Assembly: GCF_946478785.1 (NCBI RefSeq)
Contig: NZ_CAMLDD010000029.1
Location: 5,595-69,594, forward strand
Reading direction: 5' to 3'
DNA from: an uncultured Flavobacterium sp.
GTDB taxonomy: Bacteria > Bacteroidota > Bacteroidia > Flavobacteriales > Flavobacteriaceae
Length of the DNA: 64,000 bases
Part shown: positions 1 through 8,471 of the stretch, piece by piece
How positions within the stretch are numbered: the stretch's first letter is position 1
Layout: each line of letters opens with the position of its first letter
The notes under the pieces: generated by a model
What the model saw: the letters and a program-made list of their open reading frames with translations, nothing else
What the model was told of the DNA's origin: nothing
Databases searched by the model: none
Made by a program: the position numbers and the translations under genes

Positions 1-22
1 GCTTTTATAATGGTTTTCACTT

Positions 23-802
23 TTATTTTTTAAAGAAATCCAACAGAGTGTTTTTTAATTCTTCCTTGTTTTCAATCTGGCTCATGTGTCCGTCTTCAAA
101 AGAAACAAGTTCTGCTGTAGTATTTTTAATTTGGGAAATGCTTTCATCATAATTTAAAACAGGATCTTTTTTTCCTAAAATTAATAAAACCGGAAATAGA
201 TTCTGTTTCAAGAGACTTTCTCTGTCCTTTCTGATTTTCATTCCTTCGAGAGAGGCTACAATTCCTTGTAGTGGGGTTTTTAAGGCCTGGTCTTTTACTT
301 TTTCAATTTCTTTGGTTAATCGGATTCTGTTGTTCTCGCTGAATAAATTAGAAATTGACATACTTACAAAAGTCACATAATTCTGTTTTACCGCTTTAAT
401 TGCCCGGGTTCTGTTTAGTTTCTTTTCTGCGCTGTCTTCTTTGGAAGTAGAATTCAGCAAAACTAATTTCTGGATTTCCTTTGGATATAACTCGGCGAAA
501 GCCAAACCAACATATCCGCCCATCGAATGCCCGACAATAATAGCTTTTTGAATATGTAAATGTTCTAAAACCTCATGAACCACATTTGCGTTTTCTTCCA
601 TCGAATGCACATAACCCAAGCAGTCCGATTCGCCGTGACCCAGCAAATCCATAGTAATCAAACGATAGTTTTCAGAGAAAAAAGTAACGTATTCCTGCCA
701 CATTTTTTTGTTTTCCAAAAAGCCGTGAAGTAAAACAATTGCAGTTCCTTCGCCTGAATCAGTATACGATATTTTGGTGTTTTTGTATAGAAGCGTTTTC
801 AA
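23..802 (-). CDS. alpha/beta-fold hydrolase
   Basis: A 259-residue cytoplasmic alpha/beta hydrolase; the exact substrate cannot be told from sequence. The oxyanion-hole stretch LLHGF is near residue 24. The nucleophile elbow GHSMGG places the catalytic serine at residue 93, an acid lies in GKKDP, and the catalytic histidine is in DGHMSQ at about residue 239. Length and motif spacing fit the MenH/haloperoxidase-like branch, but there is no menaquinone gene nearby, so I leave it unnamed. A TAnnTTTG promoter element sits about 25 bases before the ATG. There is no signal peptide. The end lies close to the window edge and the gene looks complete. Confidence 0.9.
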   Translation of the reverse strand: MKTLLYKNTKISYTDSGEGTAIVLLHGFLENKKMWQEYVTFFSENYRLITMDLLGHGESDCLGYVHSMEENANVVHEVLEHLHIQKAIIVGHSMGGYVGLAFAELYPKEIQKLVLLNSTSKEDSAEKKLNRTRAIKAVKQNYVTFVSMSISNLFSENNRIRLTKEIEKVKDQALKTPLQGIVASLEGMKIRKDRESLLKQNLFPVLLILGKKDPVLNYDESISQIKNTTAELVSFEDGHMSQIENKEELKNTLLDFFKK

Positions 803-826
803 AATGATAATTTAAATGATAAGGAA

Positions 827-834
827 CAAAGATA
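827..834 (-). promoter_or_regulatory. -7 promoter element of the hydrolase gene
   Basis: On the minus strand the bases read TATCTTTG, matching the Bacteroidota -7 consensus TAnnTTTG. It lies 25 bases before the start codon at 802. I see no convincing -33 TTG. Confidence 0.5.
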
Positions 835-921
835 AGAAAGCATAGGATGTATAGAAAATATATGTGCTTTTGAGTTACCATTTATTCTATAATGTTATTT
901 TTTATAATAATGAAGTTTGAA

Positions 922-953
922 ATAAAAAATGGCTCTCATTTCTGAAAGCCATT
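922..953 (-). terminator. terminator of the AIM24-family gene
   Basis: Inverted repeat AATGGCTCTCA / TGAAAGCCATT with a 4-base loop. On the minus strand it is followed by a T-rich run, just after the stop codon of the AIM24-family gene at 959. Confidence 0.7.
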
Positions 954-958
954 CTAAA

Positions 959-1762
959 TTAAAACCTATTATCACCATCCAAAAGATTTCCTAATCCGCC
1001 AAGCAGGCTTCCTTCATCACGGCTGTTTCCGCCACCTTGCGGTGCTGATGCAATGATGCGATCAGCTAATCTGGAGAAAGGCAATGACTGTATGTAAACC
1101 GTTCCCGGACCTTTTAAAGTAGCATAGAACAAGCCTTCACCGCCAAAAATCGAATTCTTGATGCCACCAATAAATTCTATATCATAATCGACGTCTTTGG
1201 TAAAACCAATAATACATCCCGTATCTACTTTCAGGACTTCACCGTGAGCTAATTCTTTTTTAGCCATAGTTCCTCCAGAATGCAAGAATGCCATTCCGTC
1301 TCCTTCTATTTTCTGCATAATAAAACCTTCACCGCCAAATAAGCCTCGGCCTAGTTTCTGAGAAAATTCTATTCCGACAGAAACGCCTTTGGCAGCGCAT
1401 AAAAAAGAACTCTTCTGACAGATAAATTTGCCCTGAAATTCGGTTAAATCAATTGGAAGAATTTTTCCGGGATAAGGCGATGCAAAGGAAACCTTGCTCT
1501 TGGTATTGCCCTGGTTTAAAAATGCTGTCATAAAAAGGTTTTCGCCGGTGAGAACCCTTTTTCCGGCATTTAAAAGCTTTCCAAACAAACCCGATCCCTG
1601 TTGTTGGGAACCATCGCCAAATATGGTTTCCATTTTGATGTTGTTTTCCATCATCATAAAGCTGCCGGCTTCGGCAATGACAATTTCCTGCGGATCCAGT
1701 TCTATTTCAACATACTGCATTTCTTCTCCAAAAATCTGATAATCTATTTCGTGTGCCTGCAT
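959..1762 (-). CDS. TIGR00266/AIM24 family protein
   Basis: A 267-residue protein of the AIM24/TIGR00266 family, a beta-rich fold related to yeast mitochondrial AIM24 and common in bacteria as a stand-alone gene. The biochemical role is not established. Visible family features are the glycine-rich central part (GRGLFGGEGFIMQK), the repeated FGGEG element (also FGGEGLFYATLKG), and a PGTVYIQSLPFSRLADRI block near the C-terminus followed by a Gly/Asn-rich tail. It has no signal peptide or membrane segment. The gene is monocistronic, ends in a hairpin terminator, and is divergent from the small gene at 1957. Confidence 0.88.
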   Translation of the reverse strand: MQAHEIDYQIFGEEMQYVEIELDPQEIVIAEAGSFMMMENNIKMETIFGDGSQQQGSGLFGKLLNAGKRVLTGENLFMTAFLNQGNTKSKVSFASPYPGKILPIDLTEFQGKFICQKSSFLCAAKGVSVGIEFSQKLGRGLFGGEGFIMQKIEGDGMAFLHSGGTMAKKELAHGEVLKVDTGCIIGFTKDVDYDIEFIGGIKNSIFGGEGLFYATLKGPGTVYIQSLPFSRLADRIIASAPQGGGNSRDEGSLLGGLGNLLDGDNRF

Positions 1763-1927
1763 AATTTCTAAATATTTAGTTTTAAAATAAGTCGAATGAT
1801 GTTTTCGAATGTTACAGCTTTTTATTTTTCTTAAGATTTTAGCGATAAAAAATAAATTTTAAAAATATAAAATGTTTTTGTTATTTTAAATTAGTCTTAA
1901 TTATGAATTTAATTGCTTTAAATTCTA

Positions 1928-1935
1928 TATTTTTG
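1928..1935 (+). promoter_or_regulatory. -7 promoter element (TATTTTTG)
   Basis: TATTTTTGC matches TAnnTTTG(C). It lies inside the longest open frame (which could begin at 1903), 22 bases before the ATG at 1957, and so argues that translation starts at 1957. Confidence 0.6.
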
Positions 1936-1956
1936 CACCGTATTAATTTTATCAGA

Positions 1957-2313
1957 ATGGCATTAGTTAGTGATTTGACCACGAATATATTATTTGAGAC
2001 AGAAAAAGGATACAGTTACCAATGTGATTTGACCAATAGTATCATCATTAATTTTACTGATACAGTATCAAGTTATAAAATTCATGATTTTTTGATTTTC
2101 CAGAGAAAGGTCAACAGTGTCGATATTTTAGACATGCTTTATGATTTGTCCGATCATGCTGATGTCCAGCTGATTGAGACTACCAAAAGAAATTTTTCCA
2201 GAAATCTTACCATCTGCGAAATAGTACAGCTTCGTGAATTATTAAACGGAACTAAATTCACCCTGAATTTGCATTCTATGCTTTGCAATGTTCTGAACGT
2301 GGAGCTTATTTAG
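1957..2313 (+). CDS. hypothetical protein, 118 aa
   Basis: A soluble 118-residue protein that I do not recognise. The frame is open from an ATG at 1903, but a strong -7 promoter element at 1928-1935 falls between that codon and the ATG at 1957, so the start MALVSDLTTN is preferred. The protein has no signal peptide, a mixed alpha/beta composition, and only two cysteines (in TICEI and MLCNV). It is expressed away from the AIM24-family gene and lies 89 bases ahead of the ferritin gene with its own apparent promoter. Coding character is supported by a full-length frame and the promoter placement; function is unknown. Confidence 0.7.
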   Translation: MALVSDLTTNILFETEKGYSYQCDLTNSIIINFTDTVSSYKIHDFLIFQRKVNSVDILDMLYDLSDHADVQLIETTKRNFSRNLTICEIVQLRELLNGTKFTLNLHSMLCNVLNVELI

Positions 2314-2402
2314 ATTCTTACTTAGATTAAATCCAAATTTACAGGCATTTACGGCTGTTCGCTTTAATTTTTGTAATTTTACACGTATAAAAATTAAAGG
2401 TT

Positions 2403-2921
2403 ATGAAAGATTTACTAAGAACAAGTACTTCATTAGTTGAAGGAATAGAAAATATATTAAACTTACAGGCAAAAATAGAAAGTGACGCTTCCAATAAATA
2501 TTTGGCTATGGCTGCATGGCTGGATAGAAATGGTTATGAAAATACAGCATCGTATTTATATAAACAAGCGGAAGAAGAAAGAGAACATTTCCTGAAAGTT
2601 TTTAGATATATTACAGATATGGGAGGGATTGCAGTTACGCCATCAGTTCCCGAAGTGCAACAGGAATTTGCTTCTTTTAGAGAAGTATTCGAAATTGCTT
2701 TGCAAAATGAAATTGCCGTTACTCAGGCAATTAACAGAGTAATCGCAAAATGCAGAGCTGAAAATGACTACGCTACAGAAGATTTTATGATGTGGTATGT
2801 GGCTGAGCAAAGAGAAGAGGAGAAAAACGCAAGAAGAGCATTAGAGCTTTTTGAGCTGATCAACGAAAACGAAGCTACAGGTAAATTTGAATTAGATTTG
2901 CAAATATCAAAAATCGGATAA
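2403..2921 (+). CDS. ftnA: ferritin (bacterial non-haem type)
   Basis: A 172-residue iron-storage protein of the non-haem ferritin family, expected to form a 24-subunit cytosolic cage that oxidises Fe(II) and stores Fe(III). Ferroxidase-type ligands are visible. A first Glu lies in the early helix, the second helix reads EEEREHFLKV (the E-x2-H pair), there is a Glu in LQNEIAVTQ, and a late helix reads YVAEQREEEKNAR. Length matches FtnA (about 165-175), and there is no haem-ligand Met pattern of bacterioferritin. It ends at a bidirectional terminator shared with the convergent pepP gene. Iron control is plausible but no Fur box is obvious. Confidence 0.92.
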   Translation: MKDLLRTSTSLVEGIENILNLQAKIESDASNKYLAMAAWLDRNGYENTASYLYKQAEEEREHFLKVFRYITDMGGIAVTPSVPEVQQEFASFREVFEIALQNEIAVTQAINRVIAKCRAENDYATEDFMMWYVAEQREEEKNARRALELFELINENEATGKFELDLQISKIG

Positions 2922-2941
2922 ATTACGATTTATAAAAATTA

Positions 2942-2974
2942 AAAGCCCTTAATAATTTGATTATTAAGGGCTTT
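2942..2974. terminator. bidirectional terminator between ferritin and pepP
   Basis: Perfect inverted repeat with arms AAAGCCCTTAATAA and TTATTAAGGGCTTT around a 5-base loop. It has A/T runs on both sides and serves the two convergent genes. Confidence 0.85.
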
Positions 2975-2980
2975 GTTTAT

Positions 2981-4273
2981 TTATGCATTCATCAGCGTTT
3001 CAATCTCATCGACTTCAACCGGAATATTGCGCATCAGGTTAAAAGGTTCTCCTTTTTCCTGAACCACAACATTGTCTTCCAGACGAATTCCGAAACCTTC
3101 TGCCGGAATATAAATTCCAGGTTCCACAGTAAAAACCATATTGGCTTTCATCGGTTCATGAAGCAATCCGTAATCATGTGTGTCCAATCCCATGTGGTGA
3201 GAAGTTCCGTGCATGAAATATTTTTTGTAAGCTGGCCAGTCCGGATTTTCGTTCTGAACATCTGCTTTATCAATTAAACCCAAACCAAGCAATTCCGAAG
3301 TCATGATTTTACCCACTTCAACATGATATTGTTTCCAAAGTGTTCCCGGAGTCAACATTTTTGTCGCTTCGTTTTTAACCCTTAGAACAGCATTGTAAAC
3401 CGCTTTTTGTCTGTCAGAGAATTTTCCCGAAACCGGAATCGTTCTCGTCATATCGCTGGAATAATTAGCATATTCTGCTGCAACATCCAGCAAAATCAAA
3501 TCGCCGGCCTTACATTGCTGGTTGTTTTCGATATAATGCAAAACGTTGGCATTGTTCCCGGAAGCAATAATCGGTGTATAAGCGAAACCTTTAGATCGGT
3601 TACGAATGAATTCGTGAATCAGTTCGGCTTCGATTTCATATTCCGTAACATTTGGTTTTACAAACGGAAGCAATCTGCGGAAACCTTTCTCGGTAATATC
3701 ACAGGCTTTCTGAATCAAATCAATCTCTTCGCTTTCCTTTACAGAACGAATGCGCTGTAAAATCGGGTTGCTTTTTGCTACATTATGGGCTGGATATTTG
3801 TCTTTCCACCATTTTACAAAACGAGCCTCGCGGGTTTCTGTTTCAACAGCCGCACGGTAATGTTCGTTGGTGTTGATGTACATCGTATCGGCATACGTCA
3901 TCATCTCGTTCAAAACTTTATGAAAATCCTGAAGCCAGTAAACCGTCCTGATTCCCGAAACTTGGAAAGCACGTTCCTTTGTCAGTTTTTCACCTTCCCA
4001 AATCGCTATATGTTCGCTGGTTTCTTTCAAAAACAGCATTTCTTTTTGGTTTTCATAAGGCGCATCCGGAAACAAAAGCAAAATACTTTCTTCCTGATCC
4101 ACACCGCTCAGATAAAAAATATCCCTGTGCTGTGCAAAAGGCATTGTGCTGTCGGCACTAATTGGGTAAATGTCATTGGAATTGAAAACAGCAACACTGT
4201 TAGGTTTCATTGCTGCCGTGAATTTTCTGCGGTTTTTTACAAAAAGAGCGCTGTTTATTTGATGATATTTCAT
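2981..4273 (-). CDS. pepP: Xaa-Pro aminopeptidase (M24B, aminopeptidase P)
   Basis: A 430-residue cytosolic metallopeptidase that removes N-terminal residues preceding proline. An aminopeptidase-P N-terminal domain (about residues 1-150, with FYLSGVDQEESILLLFP) precedes the pita-bread catalytic domain. All five metal ligands are visible: Asp in LILLDVAAE, Asp in SSDMTRT, His in GTSHHMGLDTHD, Glu in FTVEPGIY and Glu in IRLEDNVVV. Length is normal for PepP. It is monocistronic, with a promoter at 4302-4334, and converges with the ferritin gene. A long antisense open frame over its 5' half is a shadow. Confidence 0.95.
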   Translation of the reverse strand: MKYHQINSALFVKNRRKFTAAMKPNSVAVFNSNDIYPISADSTMPFAQHRDIFYLSGVDQEESILLLFPDAPYENQKEMLFLKETSEHIAIWEGEKLTKERAFQVSGIRTVYWLQDFHKVLNEMMTYADTMYINTNEHYRAAVETETREARFVKWWKDKYPAHNVAKSNPILQRIRSVKESEEIDLIQKACDITEKGFRRLLPFVKPNVTEYEIEAELIHEFIRNRSKGFAYTPIIASGNNANVLHYIENNQQCKAGDLILLDVAAEYANYSSDMTRTIPVSGKFSDRQKAVYNAVLRVKNEATKMLTPGTLWKQYHVEVGKIMTSELLGLGLIDKADVQNENPDWPAYKKYFMHGTSHHMGLDTHDYGLLHEPMKANMVFTVEPGIYIPAEGFGIRLEDNVVVQEKGEPFNLMRNIPVEVDEIETLMNA

Positions 4274-4301
4274 AATAACTTAGATATTGGACTTGATTTT
4301 T

Positions 4302-4334
4302 CAAAATTACTAATTTTTGAAGAAGTAGCACAAA
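4302..4334 (-). promoter_or_regulatory. pepP promoter (-33 TTTG, -7 TAATTTTG)
   Basis: On the minus strand TTTG (4334-4331), a 21-base spacer, then TAATTTTG (4309-4302). The ATG follows 29 bases downstream at 4273. Confidence 0.6.
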
Positions 4335-4362
4335 ATACGTTTATTAAAGTTTTCATATTGTT

Positions 4363-4449
4363 TGGGCGTGTCCCAAGGGCCGGGCTTTCGGCTATATCTT
4401 TTAATCCGCTGTCGCTTCATAAAAGGATACCGCCTCAATCCCTCACGCG
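4363..4449. repeat. GC-rich structured intergenic repeat-like element
   Basis: About 87 bases that are clearly richer in G+C than the AT-rich surroundings, with short self-complementary pieces (GGGCGTGTCCC) and a larger imperfect hairpin joining TATCTTTT with AAAAGGATA. The flanks (cgggctttcggctatatc and gcctcaatccctcacgcg) look like those of a dispersed intergenic repeat I remember from flavobacterial genomes. That membership is recollection, not a search result. It sits immediately before the AT-rich PRTase-like gene. It has no convincing reading frame of its own. Confidence 0.55.
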
Positions 4450-4546
4450 AATTTTGGTTTAATAAGAAGTTTATTGTTTATAGAATAAATGAGTTTTTTC
4501 AATTGTAGGAATTTGTATATTGTTATCCAAAATAATAAAAACAGTA

Positions 4547-6397
4547 ATGGACGAGAAATCAAAAAAGTTAATGCTTGATAATATATCTTTTTTTAAAGAA
4601 TTTGTTTTACGTACGAATTCTTTTCAAAATTCAACAATTAATATTATCAGGGTAATATATTTTTTAACTCAATTCAAAAACTTTGATGAAATTAAGGTAG
4701 TTATTACGTTATTGAAAAGAGTTGATTTTCTTGATAGCAATCGTATTACCTCTTTATTGCAATCGGCTTATGGGAAAATTGAGAAAGAATATTTAACAAA
4801 TCCCATAATTTCATCTTTAGGAGGTATTCAAGATAGTAGTGCTGTTATCTGTTATCAACTTTTGAAAAGTTTGTTTGATGATGAAAATCAAACGCTAAAA
4901 AAGATAGTAAATATTGATAATTTAGGAAATCATATTGCTTCAGATTCTCCTTCAGCTATTATATTATTTGACGATAATATTACTTCTGGAACTCAATTAG
5001 AATGTTTTTTTGAAGAGTTGATAATTGGTAAGCAAGATCCAGAATTCTTTAAGAAACCATTAGATGAAAGTCAAATTGATATAATCAAAAAAATTCCTAT
5101 TCGAATTTGTTATGCGATTCAGCTTGCAGAAGGTAGTAATGATATAGTTGAAAAAATAAAAAATAAGTATAGATTAGATTTAAAAGTATATTCTGGAAGA
5201 GTTGATTATAATAATTACCTCGATTTTAACGCAAATGTTTTAGAAACGAAAGAAGAAGCTAACCTTGCGAAAGAATTTTTATCTGAAATTGCAAAACAGT
5301 TATACAGTGATAAAAAATGGTCATCTGAAACTGTATATAGTCGAGTTTTAGGATATGGAAATTTAGGTAAGCTAACAGTGTTTTATTATAATGTTCCTAA
5401 ATCATTGATACCTGTGTTTTGGAAGTTTGGGTATGTGAATGGTAGACCTTGGTTTCCATTGTTTCCGGAAACTCAAGAACAAAAGAAAATTAGTCGTTCT
5501 AATGAGACTTTTGATTTTATTACCCTTGAGGCAATTAAAAGTTGGCTTTCATCTGGAATTAATAAACGTACTCCGTCACTAACTTTTGGTGTTTTTTTTA
5601 ATAGTAAAGTTTCTAGTGAGATTACATTGCAAATTCCTTCTAAAGAATTTATTCGAGAGAAATTCATGCAGAGAATTACTATCGAAAAACTTCCATACAT
5701 TGAAAATAAAGTCAATCCATATGGGCGCTTGACAGTATTTTTGGAAAAATATCCAAAACACATTCTGAGTGAAATAGATTATAATAACTATAAGGATGCT
5801 GTAGATAATTATAATAGTAAATTAGATGATTTTTATATTGCTTTAGAAGAGTATATTTTTAAATTATCAAGCAGTAAAGATGTTGAATTTATTCTAAGAA
5901 ATGATGGAAATATTTCCGCAACTAATTTTGTGATAAAACTGTTTTATAATTCTGGTAAGATTATTATAAATGATTTTGAAGATTCAGGTCCATCTTTCGT
6001 ACAAACAATTCCAAACATTAATAGTTTTTACACAACTGAAAATAGTCAAGTAAAAATTATTAGTAAGAATTTTTTAAGTTTAGAGACTCCAATTTCACAA
6101 GTTCTAATTCCTGAATCTTTAAATTCAGACGTAAATTATGAATATAAAATTCAAAATTCAAGACTGGGGCATAATGATGATTATAGACACTCTGTTCTGT
6201 TTATCCGAAATGATTGTAGTAAAAAAGCAATGGAAATACCTTATGAACTCAATTTTGAAGAAGATTCAAAGACTTTTGATGGAAATATTACATTTAAATA
6301 TGAAGAAATTAACTCGATTGATTTGGATGTTGTAGAGAAAATAATAGATGAAATTCATAGATTCAAAGATATAATTACTTTCAATTATGAAATATAA
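4547..6397 (+). CDS. PRTase-like protein with large C-terminal region (conflict-effector type)
   Basis: A 616-residue cytosolic protein. The first roughly 310 residues look like the phosphoribosyltransferase-like domain described in predicted conflict effectors (PRTase-CE). Residues 142-149 read DDNITSGT, the PRPP-binding-loop pattern, and near residue 282 NVPKSLIPVFW is followed by WFPLFPE, which that family often has after the catalytic core. The C-terminal half is not recognised. It contains a helical linker and a beta-rich part with NDGNISATNF, resembling Ig-like sandwiches of the N-x-G-x3-A-x-N type. A TTG at 4520 in frame is less likely than this ATG. The gene is markedly AT-rich and stands alone between ordinary genes, suggesting transfer. 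Function in phage defence is inference only. Confidence 0.7.
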   Translation: MDEKSKKLMLDNISFFKEFVLRTNSFQNSTINIIRVIYFLTQFKNFDEIKVVITLLKRVDFLDSNRITSLLQSAYGKIEKEYLTNPIISSLGGIQDSSAVICYQLLKSLFDDENQTLKKIVNIDNLGNHIASDSPSAIILFDDNITSGTQLECFFEELIIGKQDPEFFKKPLDESQIDIIKKIPIRICYAIQLAEGSNDIVEKIKNKYRLDLKVYSGRVDYNNYLDFNANVLETKEEANLAKEFLSEIAKQLYSDKKWSSETVYSRVLGYGNLGKLTVFYYNVPKSLIPVFWKFGYVNGRPWFPLFPETQEQKKISRSNETFDFITLEAIKSWLSSGINKRTPSLTFGVFFNSKVSSEITLQIPSKEFIREKFMQRITIEKLPYIENKVNPYGRLTVFLEKYPKHILSEIDYNNYKDAVDNYNSKLDDFYIALEEYIFKLSSSKDVEFILRNDGNISATNFVIKLFYNSGKIIINDFEDSGPSFVQTIPNINSFYTTENSQVKIISKNFLSLETPISQVLIPESLNSDVNYEYKIQNSRLGHNDDYRHSVLFIRNDCSKKAMEIPYELNFEEDSKTFDGNITFKYEEINSIDLDVVEKIIDEIHRFKDIITFNYEI

Positions 6398-6506
6398 TAG
6401 TGCAGATTTGTAATGGGTGCTCGTACAGTATTAACATCAAATTAAATTTATCAATCCAAAATCGTCACAATTGCAAAACCAAAACTATTTACAACAAACC
6501 CTATTT

Positions 6507-7073
6507 ATGAAACCAAAAACTCTTTGCTTAATTGGACTGTTCTTTTTTGTTCTCAGTTATATTATGTTTTCAAACAGTGCTGCTTTTGAGTATTTCAAAA
6601 AACCTATAGATTTTGCGCATTGGTTTAATTTAATTGGAGCTTGTTTATTATTATCATTCAATAATGTTTTTCCAAAAAACAAATTAAATTCGGTTGCTTC
6701 TGTCGTAACCGCTTTAGGAGTTGCTGCTCATATCGGACTTTGTACTATCGATTTTATCATGTGGAGTTATGGAGACAACGAAGCTGCAAAATCTGCTTTG
6801 AGCGAGCATTTAAGTAATACGCCTTCCATTTTGTTTCCTTTTGTTGTAGTTGGGCCTTCGTTTCTTTTTATTGGTTTGGCGGTACATGCAGTTAACTTTA
6901 TAAAAACCAATACAATACCTGCTTTAATGGTAATTATTGGAGCGCCTTTGGTAGGTGTTTCATTTTTTATATTAAAAAACGGAATTTTAATGTTGCTGAG
7001 TTGCCTTATTTTTTCTTTGGGATTGGTATTGCTTCTTCATGGAAAGGAAAATAGAGAAGAGGTCATTATTTAA
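6507..7073 (+). CDS. polytopic membrane protein, unknown
   Basis: A 188-residue inner-membrane protein with about six predicted hydrophobic segments (around residues 4-22, 31-50, 58-80, 103-125, 132-151 and 157-176) and a short charged tail. I do not recognise the family. The open frame extends to a TTG at 6471, but the ATG at 6507 (MKPKTLCLIG) places a short positive N-terminus just before the first segment and is preferred. It is followed at 95 bases by the AHSA1 gene in the same direction; common expression is possible but not shown. Confidence 0.72.
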   Translation: MKPKTLCLIGLFFFVLSYIMFSNSAAFEYFKKPIDFAHWFNLIGACLLLSFNNVFPKNKLNSVASVVTALGVAAHIGLCTIDFIMWSYGDNEAAKSALSEHLSNTPSILFPFVVVGPSFLFIGLAVHAVNFIKTNTIPALMVIIGAPLVGVSFFILKNGILMLLSCLIFSLGLVLLLHGKENREEVII

Positions 7074-7167
7074 AATATTTATTTCTGGATATTGTATTGA
7101 AATTTATAAATGAATAGAATAATTCTTAGCTTTATCTTTTGATAATAGATTAAATAAATCACTCAAA

Positions 7168-7626
7168 ATGGCATCAGAAATTATTTCAGAAACACCTGAT
7201 CGTGAAATTGCAACAACAAGAATAATAAACGAACCAAGAGATCTTGTCTATGCTGCGTGGTCTGATCCGGATCATTTAAAAAATTGGTGGGGACCAAAAG
7301 GGTTCACAAACACCTTTCATGAATTCGATTTTCGTCCAGGAGGGAAATGGAGTTTTATTATGCACGGTCCAGAAAAAGGAAATTATCCCAATGAATGTGA
7401 GTTTACAAGAATAGAAAAACCAAGCCTCATAGCCTGGAAACGAATTTCAAAACCACTTTTTCAGATTCTTGTGACCTTTGATGAAGTAGCTGAGCATTCG
7501 ACAAAAGTAGTTTTCAAAATGATTTTCGATACTGCTGAAGAATGTGAAAAATTAAAGCCTTTTGTAGTCGATAAAAATGAAGAAAACTTTGATAAACTCG
7601 AAATGGAGCTGTCAAAAATGAAATGA
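7168..7626 (+). CDS. SRPBCC / AHSA1-family protein
   Basis: A 152-residue cytosolic protein of the START-like SRPBCC superfamily, AHSA1 (activator of Hsp90 ATPase homologue 1) branch. Typical features are the N-terminal ATTRIINEPRDLVYAAWSDP element, NWWGPKGFTNT, the FRPGGKWSFIMHGP strand pair, a central FTRIEKPSLIAWKR and a C-terminal long helix. These proteins form a hydrophobic cavity and bind small ligands. In bacteria they often sit with regulators or transporters, and the partner here is not evident. Length is normal. Confidence 0.88.
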   Translation: MASEIISETPDREIATTRIINEPRDLVYAAWSDPDHLKNWWGPKGFTNTFHEFDFRPGGKWSFIMHGPEKGNYPNECEFTRIEKPSLIAWKRISKPLFQILVTFDEVAEHSTKVVFKMIFDTAEECEKLKPFVVDKNEENFDKLEMELSKMK

Positions 7627-7689
7627 TAATCAAATTCATAATTGATTAAAATATTTAAAGAGTATTTATAAATCATACCTGAACAATTA

Positions 7690-8102
7690 AGATTAATTTG
7701 GCTATTGAAATTCCTGCAAACACATATCAATTGAATAAATCTCTAAAATACCTTCTTTCTCTCCTTCTGGCTTTTGTCCTGATTGCGAATGATGGTACTT
7801 TAGATTCTCAGGTAAAATCACTCGATTATTACCAATCTTCGTCTGTAATTCTCAGAAGGGAATTAGATTTTAAGGATTCCGGAATATATGTTTTAGGTCA
7901 ATTTATTTCCAGAATACAAACTTCGTTTTCAATTCCTCTGACTTCACTAGAATTTTCAGTTGTTTGTAGTTTTCAAATTCGCGTGCTTCTAAAATTGCGA
8001 ACATTTCTTTATCAACATATCAATTCATTAATAAAACAATCTGTTTTTGTAAATGAACTCCTTACTTCAAACAATTTATATAAAAGTTTATACAGCACTT
8101 AG
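7690..8102 (-). pseudogene. possible decayed gene (minus strand)
   Basis: The 554 bases between 7626 and 8181 hold no intact convincing gene. The plus strand has a 134-codon open frame from a TTG, but its Leu/Ser-rich composition is typical of an antisense shadow. The minus strand gives protein-like pieces in different frames, among them MFAILEAREFENYKQL then a stop, PKTYIPESLKSNSLLRITDE then a stop, and a further piece VILPENLKYHHSQ, as expected for a frameshifted remnant. I cannot name the family. Confidence 0.3.
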
Positions 8103-8180
8103 AGCATTTCTTTTCTGAGTATTTATGCGCTTCAACGCATAAGATGATACAATAATGTCTAATCATTTATCATTTACAAA

Positions 8181-8363
8181 ATGTATAAACATAAAAATAA
8201 AACACGTTTGGAGAAATCCAGACGACCACTTCTTTGGATAAAAAGAAAACTAATTCTAATTATGACTGCTTTTATGCTCGGAATGTCAAACGGAATGGAT
8301 ATGGAGGACAGAACTATTAAAGGAAATCATATTCATACAGAGCAACAGGATGAAAAGGATTGA
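8181..8363 (+). CDS. small membrane peptide, 60 aa
   Basis: A 60-residue protein with a basic N-terminus (RLEKSRRPLLWIKRK), one hydrophobic helix (about residues 25-40, LILIMTAFMLGMSNGM) and an acidic and polar tail. The basic-helix-acidic layout fits a single-pass inner-membrane peptide. I have an impression of similar small proteins in other flavobacteria but cannot verify it. It is monocistronic, with no obvious strong promoter. Confidence is limited by its size. Confidence 0.55.
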   Translation: MYKHKNKTRLEKSRRPLLWIKRKLILIMTAFMLGMSNGMDMEDRTIKGNHIHTEQQDEKD

Positions 8364-8471
8364 GGTTAGGAGTAGAATTTTGTTTTCGATTGGGAATTTA
8401 ATTACATTCGCAAATAAATAAAAGAAAAATACTATAAAAATTTAAAAAATAACACCAAACCAAAGTCAAAC

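Noticed and set aside
1903..1956. Upstream start at 1903 for the small gene ending at 2313
   Set aside because: A TAnnTTTG element lies downstream of that ATG, so transcripts would not include it.
3785..4462. A 225-codon open frame on the plus strand across the 5' half of pepP
   Set aside because: It is antisense to a fully conserved M24B peptidase, has no promoter or family match, and only extends into the GC-rich repeat.
7698..8102. Plus-strand 134-aa protein with TTG start
   Set aside because: Leu/Ser-rich shadow composition and no start context; the opposite strand looks more like the original coding strand, though decayed.
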